DNA of 16,520 bases from an uncultured Clostridia bacterium (GCA_947174215.1 CAMWIB010000009.1:1-16520), one strand, 5' to 3'; numbered from the stretch's first letter, positions 7,001-14,287 are shown. The notes: generated from the sequence alone by a model not told the origin. Made by a program: numbers and translations.

Positions 7001-9589
7001 GACAGCTTCCAGGACGAGGGTATTTCTTCTATCAGAATTGATGAAAGAGTCGTCGCAAACCTCTTGCTTAAAACGGACAAGACGAAAAACGCGTTTACGG
7101 ATAAGTACTGCAAGATTGTTGACGGCAATGAGGAGCTGATTGAAAACGCGCTCATCGTCACGCGTAAAACGGGCGTAAACAGCACCGCACCTCTCGGCTG
7201 GTTGGCAAATAATATGTCTATGGAGCTTGTTCCGGGTACGACAAATAAATACGCGCTCAAATTTAAGTACAACGGCAGCACCGACGGCTGTGTTGACTAT
7301 ATCGTCACGGTATACAACGCTATTCAGGATGCGAATAACGCGGCGAACAACCTTAAATTCTATACTTCCGCAAATTACGAAACCGACCAGACGAAATCAG
7401 TTTCCGCAAACGGTCTTAACGATATGAACAGCAAGTACTGGTTCGAGGGTATCAGCGGACAGGTGAAAGACTCAACCTATCCCACTTTCTATACCTCTTA
7501 CGCAGGCGGACAGATAAAGTTCGTATACCTCGACATCAACGGCAAGAAGGAAACGATTGACGTAAGCACTCCAAACGACTTCAATACGCGTATCGCCGCA
7601 AGTGCAAAGGAAACCACGCTTACCGTCAACTTCCACGGTCTGGGTACGTACAGATTTAAGTTTACGTACACGGTCGTCATTCCTAAGTACGTCGAGATGA
7701 CTCAGTCCGAGGCTGTCGTAATTCCCGTCAACGGTGCGGCAGAGAGCTATTTGGACGACTTCTCCATTAACATGAAAAAGGAAGACGGCTTTGTCGATAG
7801 CATAAGAATATCTGCAAACAGGTTTACGTTTACGAGTGTGGACGACGCTAAGATTAACGGCATTTCCGAAGTCGTAACTTCCGTACTCGGTATGCACAAG
7901 CTTGAAATACAGTATAGCGGCAACGACGCGGCAAGCGTTTTGAAGCTTACGCTCAACTACATTATAGTCGCAGAGGCGGATAGCAACTCCTTCGAGTACG
8001 CTATTGTCAACGAGAAGCAGCGTACCGCAAGAATTACGAGATGGAAGGGCGAAGCGAACCCGATTACAATCGTCGTTCCAAGCACCTGCATGATTGGCGA
8101 CAAGGAATACACGGTTGTTCAAATCGGCGATATTTCCGAAACTATACAGGGTGTATTTGAGAATTTCCGTACGCTCTCAGCAATATACTTGCCTGAAACG
8201 ATAGAGAAAATCGGTGTGAATACCTTTGCTGGATGTACGTTGCTCAGTGGCGTATATACCGCAAGTATAACGGATGCAGAGGAAATCAGCATTCCTGCTA
8301 CCGAATACGACGAGGCAAGCGGTAAGGGTTACTTTGAGAAAGTGGGCAGAGAGTACACCGAGGTCGTAGACGGAACGACATGGACGATACAGCCCGCAGT
8401 CTTAAAGAGCCTTGCTATCGAGGGCTTGGTGCTTGGAAACACTCTCGTCATCGGAAGCGATTACGTCATCAATGCGAATGAGCATAAGAAATTCAGAATT
8501 ATCGGTATTGAGAAAGGCTTGAAGCTTGACGTAGAACGCGGCAGCATCGACGTTTACTTGCCTGATACAATCTATCAGGAAGTCAACATCGTAGACAAGA
8601 ACGACGTTGCAATTACGCCGATATTCGTTTCAAGCGGAAGCGAATACCTGTTCAAGACGATTGACCGCGTGCCGGATAAGCTCACGGTGCTTGCGGCGGG
8701 TGCATTTAAGAACTGCATAAGCTTGAAGCACCTTGACCTCAGCGGCGCTACGGGACTTGAAATTATCGGAACTATGGCGTTCTTCAACAGCGGTCTTATC
8801 TCCGTTGATTTGAGCAAGAACACCAAGCTCAAACAGATTGAAAACCAGACCTTCCAAAATAATACCAAGCTTGAAAGCGTCAAGCTCCCCGTATATCTGG
8901 AAGTCATCGGACTCAGTGCGTTTGACGGTTGCGTACTCCTTTCAAGTGTGACCGGACAGGATATATACCTCAAAACAATCTCTAAAATGGCGTTCAACCG
9001 TTGTTTCAGCCTTACGAGATTTGAGCTGTTCACAGGAATTACGAACATAGGTTCTAACGCGTTTGCTTCGTGCGGCGCACTCACGGTGTACAGCCGTCTT
9101 GCAAAGTCCGCGGCGGCGAATTGGGACGCGAGCTGGAATGCGGAGTGTCCCGTCGTCTGGAATTGTTTAACCAATGACGCGGCGGAGGACGGATGCGTCT
9201 ACGCACTCATCAACGGTATCCGTTACAGACTTGATTTCTCCGACGTGAATAATAAGGTCGCAACGGTAGTCGGACAACCGTTCAGCCTTTCGGGAAGCAT
9301 TGTGATACCTGAGTCGGTTTCCTTCACCGTTCAGATTAACGGCGTAAACGTGCCGTCAACCTTCAAGGTCACTGCGATTGGCGATTCCGCATTTGCAGGA
9401 AACACCAAGATTACAAGCGTAAAGGTTACGTCAACGCTCACGTCGATAGAAGCGCACGCGTTTGACGGATGTACCGCACTTGCGTCCTTCACGTTTGCGG
9501 ATAGCAACGGACTTGAAAACGTATCGGTTTCCGCGTTTGACGGATGCACCTCGCTTGAAAGCAAGCCGAAGCCCGGTCAGATGGAGTAA
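4094..9589 (+). CDS. Giant BspA-like leucine-rich-repeat surface lipoprotein
   Basis: This 1831-residue protein is probably exported and lipid-anchored to the outer face of the membrane. The signal peptide is KKR, a hydrophobic core and the lipobox FAAC, making Cys24 the lipidated residue. Around residues 247-335 is a Listeria-Bacteroides (InlB B-type) repeat, with VTYDLNF, GYYFAGW and VVLKAKW. BspA/LRR_5 modules, recognised by the recurring xAFxxC pattern (NAFSGC, GAFKNC, SAFDGC), occur in blocks at about 540-610, 675-735, 785-900, 1340-1385, 1530-1690 and 1757-1831; I count about 22. Between roughly 900 and 1340 lies a repeat-free, beta-rich stretch I do not recognise. There is no LPXTG motif or C-terminal helix, consistent with lipid anchoring. 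Such proteins typically mediate adhesion to hosts or other microbes, but the ligand is unknown. The ORF is uninterrupted, with its own promoter and terminator, so the gene is monocistronic. The ribosome site is AAGGTGG. Confidence 0.9.
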   Translation: MKKRISLVLFLLLTVIMVFTFAACNQQTNKKELPDNVGGGNNGTGTSTLTPSLKFDFPIAPSSIFSSIFVEEFELERYVQYSVVYTDEHGATVRETPLGGVTKEMVDEADLKKLTTVGHHDIHVTTTHEGTVLKGLFELHLKDKSGAISLVNYTFDLRDKSDATKVATAYFGTTDGSKASVNVEKGAVIHSWSEFVNSFQMSMAGKALTSVSDGDITLSAKSEDNFPYTISKDTTFTTNWTDDVVSVTYDLNFPGEADVQSDKVDPRTYFEEGGEFYGKLSVARGIGVALQPEREKLDVLNGYYFAGWFNSATETLFDFNAFIGQSDVVLKAKWVAATYSFTLYTMGGEFFQNLKPSVDDNGQTITVDNAKELGYTVIESSSRFGFSDGKLNRVTFTGFNYGLNYDDYVAEVTISATGKKVMLKFSEIYTPNTKSSVFFKGESDSKYLVLDDLFTDYQCVTPLERINKVSTEQPVAYLRWKFDAPANDEAEYQSRISDWYTKLLFKDGISVKADGSLRIDKINDYSVHELIIPATLTFGGKERPVTEIGFNSCSNANALTKIDMSKATNLTTIGASAFAHDTHLTEVVFPTDNNIEDVGNNAFWDTKFENDYTYANYGASFIVINKMIYKYVGGDTDVIDLSKPEEYYVMANSMRMTPEQRAQFNAQLAAVETIVGGAFANCKSLVEFSLPAGVKEIKNDAFSGLSDLVIFNVPANSKLTAVGETAFDGSGIMTASAESNLYNPTYDAIFVGNVYYRQLNTSANAVTVPEKYTVGEGDDAITFTVKYIAANAFSGCNVLSDISFEKEENILGIGKDAFLDTKFIEEQDDAFTVVNGIMNAYFTTNATGENVVVPSTVEVISMNAFNTYARYFNTLQINSTVKRIEDYAFIGAHSLKSVIFTDIVKGVGKLDGAPVIDEYTFANSSGKMFSATLFFNAAVIDYFKALASGAESTDDAITRSWLNLYTMYPDSFQDEGISSIRIDERVVANLLLKTDKTKNAFTDKYCKIVDGNEELIENALIVTRKTGVNSTAPLGWLANNMSMELVPGTTNKYALKFKYNGSTDGCVDYIVTVYNAIQDANNAANNLKFYTSANYETDQTKSVSANGLNDMNSKYWFEGISGQVKDSTYPTFYTSYAGGQIKFVYLDINGKKETIDVSTPNDFNTRIAASAKETTLTVNFHGLGTYRFKFTYTVVIPKYVEMTQSEAVVIPVNGAAESYLDDFSINMKKEDGFVDSIRISANRFTFTSVDDAKINGISEVVTSVLGMHKLEIQYSGNDAASVLKLTLNYIIVAEADSNSFEYAIVNEKQRTARITRWKGEANPITIVVPSTCMIGDKEYTVVQIGDISETIQGVFENFRTLSAIYLPETIEKIGVNTFAGCTLLSGVYTASITDAEEISIPATEYDEASGKGYFEKVGREYTEVVDGTTWTIQPAVLKSLAIEGLVLGNTLVIGSDYVINANEHKKFRIIGIEKGLKLDVERGSIDVYLPDTIYQEVNIVDKNDVAITPIFVSSGSEYLFKTIDRVPDKLTVLAAGAFKNCISLKHLDLSGATGLEIIGTMAFFNSGLISVDLSKNTKLKQIENQTFQNNTKLESVKLPVYLEVIGLSAFDGCVLLSSVTGQDIYLKTISKMAFNRCFSLTRFELFTGITNIGSNAFASCGALTVYSRLAKSAAANWDASWNAECPVVWNCLTNDAAEDGCVYALINGIRYRLDFSDVNNKVATVVGQPFSLSGSIVIPESVSFTVQINGVNVPSTFKVTAIGDSAFAGNTKITSVKVTSTLTSIEAHAFDGCTALASFTFADSNGLENVSVSAFDGCTSLESKPKPGQME

Positions 9590-9611
9590 GGTCGATTGAC
9601 TTTATACGATA

Positions 9612-9647
9612 AAAAATGTCACCTCTTATATGGGGGGTGACATTTTT
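9612..9647 (+). terminator. Strong intrinsic terminator after the BspA-like gene
   Basis: A perfect 12-base-pair stem pairs AAAAATGTCACC (9612-9623) with GGTGACATTTTT (9636-9647) around a 12-base loop. It starts 22 bases after the stop codon, and the T-run lies in the distal arm. Confidence 0.9.
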
Positions 9648-9737
9648 AATAATCGCCGTTTTATTGGATTTCTTTTACGGTGCGTTTCTTTTATTATATT
9701 ATATATATAGAATCAATATAATTTTCTATTTATACTG

Positions 9738-9766
9738 TTGAAAACGCATTTGCTCTGTGCTATACT
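9738..9766 (+). promoter_or_regulatory. Sigma-A-type promoter of the flavodiiron gene
   Basis: TTGAAA (9738-9743), a 17-base spacer and TATACT (9761-9766) predict a start near 9773. The promoter lies inside an apparent upstream extension of the reading frame (TTG 9738), which argues that translation starts at ATG 9795 instead. Confidence 0.75.
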
Positions 9767-9794
9767 TTCAGCGAAAAAAATATTGGAGGAATAT

Positions 9795-11582
9795 ATGAAT
9801 ATCACTCAAGATATCAAGTATGTTGGCGTAAACGACCACGAAGTAGATTTGTTCGAAGGTCAGTACGTCGTTGAAAACGGAATGGCGTACAATTCCTACG
9901 TCGTTATGGATAACAAGATTGCGGTGTTCGACACTGTGGACGCGCGCTTCGGCGAGCAGTGGCTTCAAAATATTGCAGGCGTACTCGGCGGAAGAAAGCC
10001 TGATTATCTTATCGTTCAGCATATGGAACCCGACCATTCTGCGAATATCGTCAAATTTGCAAACGCATATCCGACAGCAACCGTGGTTTCATCTCAAAAG
10101 GCGTTCGTGATGATGAAAAACTTCTTCGGCACTGATTTTGCGGAGCGCAGAATAGTCGTTGGCGAGGGCAGTACGCTTTCGCTTGGAAAGCACAATCTCA
10201 CCTTCGTCACCGCGCCTATGGTACACTGGCCGGAGGTTATCGTCACGTACGATTCGACGGATAAGGTTTTGTTCTCAGCGGACGGCTTCGGCAAATTCGG
10301 CGCACTCGACGTGGACGAGGAGTGGGCGTGCGAGGCAAGACGTTATTATTTCGGCATAGTCGGCAAGTACGGCGCGCAAGTTCAGGCGTTGCTCAAAAAG
10401 GCGGCGGGACTTGACATTCAGATTATCTGCCCGTTGCACGGACCTATTCTCACGGAAAACCTCGGCTATTACCTCAATCTGTATAACACGTGGTCATCCT
10501 ATCAGGCTGAAAAGGACGGCATAGTGATTGCGTATACGTCAGTGTACGGACACACCAAGGAGGCGGTCGAATTGCTCGCAGAGAAGCTCAAACAAAACGG
10601 TTGCGAACACGTTGCAATGTTCGACCTTGCCCGTGACGATATGGCGGAAGCAGTCGAGGACGCGTTTAAGTACAGCAAGATTGTGCTTGCAACCACTACG
10701 TACAACGCTGAGATATTCCCGTTCATGAGAGAGTTTATCAACCATCTCACCGAGCGCAATTTCCAGAATCGCCATGTTGCGTTTATCGAAAACGGAAGCT
10801 GGGCGCCTCTCGCTACGAAGGTGATGAAAGGTATGCTTGAAGGCTGTAAAAACCTCACGTATGCAGAAAATACCGTACGCATACTTTCCGCACTCAACGA
10901 GGAGTCTACGGCTCAGCTTGACGCACTTGCAAAAGAGCTTTGCAGAGATTACGTTGCGCGTTCCGAGGCGGCGGATAAGAACGACCTCACCGCACTCTTC
11001 AAGATTGGCTACGGCCTGTACGTCGTCACGTCCAAGGACGGCGACAAGGACAACGGTCTTATCGTCAACACCGTGACTCAGCTCACAAACTCGCCAAACC
11101 GTATCGGCGTTGCGATAAACAAGGCTAACTACTCCCACGAGATTATCAAAAAGACGGGTGTTCTCAACGTCAACTGTCTGTCAACCGAAGCTCCGTTCTC
11201 CGTGTTCGAGCAGTTCGGCTTCCACAGCGGCAGAGATACCGATAAATTCGCAAATGAGGAACAGCTCCTGCGCTCGGATAACGGCGTGGTGTTCCTCAGC
11301 AGATACATCAACTCATTTATGTCGCTCAAAGTAGAGCGCTATATCGACCTCGACACGCACGGTATGTTCGTCTGTACCGTCACCGAGTCCCGCGTTATAG
11401 AGCCAACTGAAACTATGACGTATACCTATTATCAGAACAAAGTCAAGCCCCGTCCGCAAACCGAGGGAAAGAAAGGCTGGGTATGCAAGGTCTGCGGCTA
11501 CGTCTACGAGGGCGAGGAATTGCCCGAGGATTATGTTTGTCCGTTGTGTAAGCATGGGGTTGCCGACTTCGAACAACTGTAA
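9795..11582 (+). CDS. Four-domain flavodiiron protein (beta-lactamase fold, flavodoxin, flavin reductase, rubredoxin)
   Basis: This is a cytoplasmic reductase of O2 to water and/or NO to N2O that protects anaerobes. Residues 1-235 are the metallo-beta-lactamase-like diiron domain, with candidate ligands H76, E78, D80 (HMEPDH), H144 (MVHWPEV), D163 (SADGFG) and H215 (PLHGP). The flavodoxin domain starts near 242 (IAYTSVYGHTKEAVELLA, the FMN phosphate loop). A flavin-reductase-like domain spans about 400-555 and holds FMN. The C-terminal rubredoxin has iron ligands C564, C567, C582 and C585, and is short for a rubredoxin. The fusion joins the modules for passing electrons from NAD(P)H to the diiron site. 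The start at 9795 is supported by GGAGGA (9785-9790) and the promoter just upstream, giving 595 residues. The gene stands alone; its last codons enter the left arm of the long palindrome at 11579. Confidence 0.95.
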   Translation: MNITQDIKYVGVNDHEVDLFEGQYVVENGMAYNSYVVMDNKIAVFDTVDARFGEQWLQNIAGVLGGRKPDYLIVQHMEPDHSANIVKFANAYPTATVVSSQKAFVMMKNFFGTDFAERRIVVGEGSTLSLGKHNLTFVTAPMVHWPEVIVTYDSTDKVLFSADGFGKFGALDVDEEWACEARRYYFGIVGKYGAQVQALLKKAAGLDIQIICPLHGPILTENLGYYLNLYNTWSSYQAEKDGIVIAYTSVYGHTKEAVELLAEKLKQNGCEHVAMFDLARDDMAEAVEDAFKYSKIVLATTTYNAEIFPFMREFINHLTERNFQNRHVAFIENGSWAPLATKVMKGMLEGCKNLTYAENTVRILSALNEESTAQLDALAKELCRDYVARSEAADKNDLTALFKIGYGLYVVTSKDGDKDNGLIVNTVTQLTNSPNRIGVAINKANYSHEIIKKTGVLNVNCLSTEAPFSVFEQFGFHSGRDTDKFANEEQLLRSDNGVVFLSRYINSFMSLKVERYIDLDTHGMFVCTVTESRVIEPTETMTYTYYQNKVKPRPQTEGKKGWVCKVCGYVYEGEELPEDYVCPLCKHGVADFEQL

Positions 11583-11707
11583 AATTGTGTTATAGAGCGA
11601 ACTGCTTTGTCACCGCCTCATTGCCACCAAGTCACGTATTACGTATACGTTGGGCTTGTTGTCAATGGGGCGTTTTCGCGCATTTCATCTCTATAACGCA
11701 ATTTTAC
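11579..11707 (+). repeat. 129-base long imperfect palindrome overlapping the flavodiiron stop codon
   Basis: All pairs fall on one diagonal centred on 11643. The outer stem is 19 pairs (GTAAAATTGTGTTATAGAG at 11579-11597 with 11689-11707), then a 16 x 16 unpaired region. The inner stem is 11614-11633 with 11653-11672, with two single mismatches. The three non-Watson-Crick pairs I find in these stems are all U-G in the plus-strand RNA and would be A-C on the other strand. It could be a large 3' RNA structure or terminator-like element, or a miniature inverted-repeat element that landed at the gene end. No target duplication is obvious. Confidence 0.65.
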
Positions 11708-11800
11708 TTTTCTTTATAATAGTTTAGAAAATATCCGAATCATATTTTTAGCTTAATCTATATATATTTTATAAAACCTTAATTATATATAGTCGATTGC

Positions 11801-11829
11801 TTGTGTTTTATATGCGTTGAGTATATTAT
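11801..11829 (+). promoter_or_regulatory. Possible promoter of the ZIP transporter gene
   Basis: TTGTGT (11801-11806) and TATTAT (11824-11829) are 17 bases apart. The surrounding 11708-11800 stretch is very A/T-rich and offers other weak -10 matches, so the exact site is uncertain. Confidence 0.35.
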
Positions 11830-11854
11830 ATCTGTTAGCGAAGTGGTCTTATAT

Positions 11855-12715
11855 ATGGAATATCTTGCGATTATAGTGATAACATTTATATCCGGCGTAT
11901 TTGGTACGGGCATAGGCGGACTTGTAGGTGCGCTGTTTAAGCGTGACTCAAACAAGATAGTGAGTCTGTTGCTTTCGTTTGCGGCGGGCATAATGCTTGC
12001 TGTCGTATGCTTCGACCTTATGAGCGAGCCGATAGAGCTTATGCGTGCGGGCGAACTGCCGAGTACTACGACTATTATAGTCGTAGCTGCGGTTATTGCA
12101 GGATACGTCGTAGTGTATCTTCTCAACTTCTTCATCGACAAAGCGACGAATAAAGAGGTAGAGCATATTGACGAAAATCACCCCGCCACCGCAGATAATC
12201 TTGACGAGCTTATTCACGCAGACCACTATGAAACGCACAAAAATCAAAAGTCAAAGCTGTTCATTGCGGGACTTGTAATGATGTGCGCGATTGCATTGCA
12301 CAATCTTCCCGAAGGTATGGTTATCGGAGCGTCCTACGCCGCGACGGAGAATCTCATCTCCAATCTGTTTTCGGGCGCGGGCTTTATTATGGCGATAGTC
12401 ATAGGCTTGCACAATATCCCAGAGGGAATGGCGGTTTCCGTGCCGCTGATATCGGGAGGAATGAGCAAGCCCAAAGCAATTCTTCTTACCGCACTAAGCG
12501 GACTGCCGACGGTTTTTGGTGCGCTTATAGGCTTTGCCCTCGGTGGTATAAACAAGATTATGCTTGTACTGTCGCTCGGCTTTGCAAGCGGCGCAATGCT
12601 TTACGTTGTGTTTGGCGAGCTTCTCCCCGAGTCTATACTTATGTGGAAGAGCAAGCTACCTACGCTATCTTTGTTTATTGGACTTCTCGTTGGTTTCCTT
12701 CTCGTTATGTTTTAA
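11855..12715 (+). CDS. ZIP-family divalent metal transporter (ZupT-like)
   Basis: This 286-residue inner-membrane protein probably imports Zn2+ or related divalent metals (Fe2+, Mn2+). It has about eight hydrophobic segments. The paired metal-site motifs are HNLPEG (H149-G154) and HNIPEG (H186-G191) in the central helices, as in ZupT-type ZIP proteins. An acidic, histidine-rich cytoplasmic loop (about residues 102-128, with HIDENH and HADHYETH) is typical of metal sensing or handing-over. GTGIGGLVGAL in helix 1 and GELLPES near the C-terminus also fit. I chose ATG 11855 because the protein start fits the family and the upstream TTG extension would overlap the promoter; the ribosome site is weak (AAGTGG, 11841-11846). 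Whether it exchanges Zn, Fe or Mn cannot be read from the sequence. Confidence 0.9.
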   Translation: MEYLAIIVITFISGVFGTGIGGLVGALFKRDSNKIVSLLLSFAAGIMLAVVCFDLMSEPIELMRAGELPSTTTIIVVAAVIAGYVVVYLLNFFIDKATNKEVEHIDENHPATADNLDELIHADHYETHKNQKSKLFIAGLVMMCAIALHNLPEGMVIGASYAATENLISNLFSGAGFIMAIVIGLHNIPEGMAVSVPLISGGMSKPKAILLTALSGLPTVFGALIGFALGGINKIMLVLSLGFASGAMLYVVFGELLPESILMWKSKLPTLSLFIGLLVGFLLVMF

Positions 12716-12909
12716 TTTTTGCGCCGAATGTCGCCCCCACGAGCGACGCACACTTTTGTAGGGAACGTCATATCGGGGTCCCCACAAACGTCCCTGTTTG
12801 TGGGGTGATTGTCGAGTGGTGGGAGAAAAGCCCGAAGGGAAAGAGGGGGCTATTCTGTTTAGAGTACACGATGAATTATTGATTAAAGAGTGAATACTAA
12901 GGAGATGCT
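12716..12909. other. Hairpin-rich intergenic region
   Basis: These 194 bases contain GTCGC/GCGAC (12730-12747), the 32-base palindromic element (12775-12806) and AGCCC/GGGCT (12829-12833 with 12847-12851). On the minus strand the last hairpin is followed by TTTCT and resembles a weak terminator. No promoter for the downstream operon is clear. The region looks like accumulated small palindromic elements. Confidence 0.5.
12775..12806. repeat. Palindromic element, copy 1 (intergenic)
   Basis: The 10-base-pair stem CCCCACAAAC/GTTTGTGGGG has a 6-base loop GTCCCT and is flanked by GGGGT and T. It is identical over all 32 bases to the copy at 15227-15258 inside the ABC ATPase gene. Confidence 0.9.
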
Positions 12910-13161
12910 ATGAAAAGAATAGGTGTTGTGGGCATTGTTGTCAAGGGTGACCGTTCGGTTGTTGGTGAAATGCAGAAGGTGTTGAGCGACTTTGCGGATA
13001 TAATCGTTGGGCGTATGGGTGTGCCGCGCGACGGCGTGAATACGATTGCGCTTATCGTAGAAGGCTCGCAGGAGAGAGTATCTGCGCTTACGGGTAAGCT
13101 CGGACAGTTTGGAAGTCTTGCTGTAAAATCTGCGCTGACGTCTTTTGAAATTTCCGAATAA
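12910..13161 (+). CDS. TM1266-type regulator (iron-only hydrogenase system putative regulator)
   Basis: The 83-residue protein has a ferredoxin-like, ACT/NikR-C-terminal-like fold. The family signature is visible throughout: KRIGVVGIVV at the start, ADIIVGRMGVPRDGV in the middle, then NTIALIVEGSQERVSALTGKLGQFGSLAVKSALT. The length matches the family (~80-90). These proteins are named for occurring with [FeFe]-hydrogenase maturation genes, but their ligand and mode of action are unclear to me, and there is no DNA-binding domain. No hydrogenase gene is in this window; instead it leads a transport operon. The ribosome site is AAGGAGA, 6 bases before the ATG. Its stop codon overlaps the ATG of the next small ORF (TAATG). 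Confidence 0.88.
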   Translation: MKRIGVVGIVVKGDRSVVGEMQKVLSDFADIIVGRMGVPRDGVNTIALIVEGSQERVSALTGKLGQFGSLAVKSALTSFEISE

Positions 13162-13253
13162 TGGGAAAACTTGTAAGTGACATTTCTAAAAAATGCGGTT
13201 TTGTAGAAAAGTATTCTAAAAAATCGGAAAATATAAACTATTACGAGGTGTAA
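13161..13253 (+). CDS. Small ORF of 30 codons between regulator and binding protein
   Basis: The peptide starts MGKLVSDISKKCGF and ends YSKKSENINYYEV. It is basic, with one Cys and no signal peptide or membrane segment. Its ATG overlaps the preceding stop by one base (TAATG), and its stop lies 2 bases before the next ATG, with the next ribosome site (GAGGTG) inside its last codons. There is no ribosome site of its own, so it would depend on re-initiation. An 11-base direct repeat (TTCTAAAAAAT at 13184 and 13214) recurs exactly 30 bases apart, in frame. I do not recognise the peptide. It may be a real small protein, a leader peptide, or chance. Confidence 0.4.
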   Translation: MGKLVSDISKKCGFVEKYSKKSENINYYEV

Positions 13254-13255
13254 AC

Positions 13256-14287
13256 ATGAAGAAGATTGTAAGAATTCTTTCAATCGTTGCAATCATAGCG
13301 GTCGTTGTAGCTATGTCTGTGGGCTTTGTCGCGTGCGATAAGGGCGACAAAGGGTATTCGAGATACGACGGTCAAGTCATTCGTTTTGCCGCTCCGCAGG
13401 GTACTCCCGCGCTTGCTATGCTCAGACTAAAAACGGATAATCCTACGCTTGACGGAACTAAGATGGAATATGACGTAGTAAGTCCGCAAACAATCGCGCT
13501 TGAAATGGGTGCGGATAAAGCAGATGTCGTGATTATGCCTGTTAATACAGGTGCAGACCTGATACGCCAAGGCAAGGACTACAAGCTTGTGAGCGTTGCC
13601 GTTGAGGGTAGCCTTTTTATGGTCGGAAAGAAGGAGGGTGGAAACACGCTCACAATTGACGATATAAAGGGTAAGAGCGTTGCGTGTATCGGAAAGAATG
13701 CAGTACCCGGAATGGTGTTCAGATACGTTATGGCAAACAACGGTATACAGATTATCGAGAGCGGTACGCCGAGCGGAAATCAAGTGCTTGTAAAATACGT
13801 CGGTGACGGTTCAGCCGCTATGTCAGAGTATAGTAAGAATACCGTACAGTATATGGTAGTCGGCGAGCCTGCGGCAACTCAGTTCAAGTTAAAGCAATCT
13901 CTTAATGCCGAAATGGATATGCAAAAGGCGTACGAAGCGGTGAATCCGACGGTAAACGGCGACTCTTATCCGCAGGCTGGTTTGTTTGTGCGTACGGCGC
14001 TTGCTAACGACGTAAAGTTTATGAATGCACTTTTTGACGCTCTTGACGCCAGCAAAGATTGGGTAGAGGACCATCCCGCAGAAGTAACTGAGTTCGCAAG
14101 TCAGAATCTGTATGCAGGTGCGGCTTTCCCTGCGCCGAGCATTCCGAGATGCGCGATTGAGTGCGACAGACTCGACGCGGAAGATAAAAGTGAAATTATC
14201 GCTTTCCTTAAAAACGTAGAGCCTGTTGACGTCGAAACGGGAAAAGCGATTGATTGGGACAGTTGGTTTGGTAAACTGTTCGGCTAA
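13256..14287 (+). CDS. ABC transporter substrate-binding lipoprotein, NMT1/SsuA (NitT/TauT) type
   Basis: The 343-residue lipoprotein has a signal peptide (KKIVR, hydrophobic stretch) and lipobox FVAC, with Cys27 lipidated. The mature protein begins with a GD/K-rich linker, then IRFAAPQGTPALAMLRL, followed by the sections typical of NMT1-like binding proteins. These are MEYDVVSPQTIALEMGADKADVVIMPVN (the DVAIVP-type strand), YKLVSVA, TIDDIKGKSVACIGKNAVPGMVFRYVMANNGI (the lobe-closing helix) and QYMVVGEPAATQFKL. The family binds small organic or sulfonate-like nutrients, pyrimidine thiamine precursors or nitrate; the ligand here is unknown. The ribosome site GAGGTG is 5 bases from the ATG. It is the first of three transporter genes, with a 145-base gap before the permease. 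Confidence 0.88.
   Translation: MKKIVRILSIVAIIAVVVAMSVGFVACDKGDKGYSRYDGQVIRFAAPQGTPALAMLRLKTDNPTLDGTKMEYDVVSPQTIALEMGADKADVVIMPVNTGADLIRQGKDYKLVSVAVEGSLFMVGKKEGGNTLTIDDIKGKSVACIGKNAVPGMVFRYVMANNGIQIIESGTPSGNQVLVKYVGDGSAAMSEYSKNTVQYMVVGEPAATQFKLKQSLNAEMDMQKAYEAVNPTVNGDSYPQAGLFVRTALANDVKFMNALFDALDASKDWVEDHPAEVTEFASQNLYAGAAFPAPSIPRCAIECDRLDAEDKSEIIAFLKNVEPVDVETGKAIDWDSWFGKLFG

Noticed and set aside
7472..8122. Minus-strand open frame of 216 codons
   Set aside because: It lies wholly inside the giant lipoprotein gene, has no ribosome site, and its translation resembles no protein. The plus-strand frame is clearly coding.
9500..9589. LPXTG or other C-terminal cell-wall anchor on the BspA-like protein
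   Set aside because: The C-terminus ends SLESKPKPGQME with no sorting motif, hydrophobic helix or basic tail; the N-terminal lipobox explains anchoring.
9738..9794. TTG start 19 codons upstream for the flavodiiron protein
   Set aside because: The segment contains the -35 and -10 boxes, and ATG 9795 has a proper GGAGGA site.
10539..11138. Minus-strand frame of 199 codons within the flavodiiron gene
   Set aside because: Antisense shadow of a well-supported coding region; no start signals or recognisable product.
12283..12882. Plus-strand frame of 199 codons that also contains GVPTNVPVCGV
   Set aside because: It runs out of frame through the ZIP gene, so the repeat peptide there is only the palindrome read by chance. 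Not a gene.
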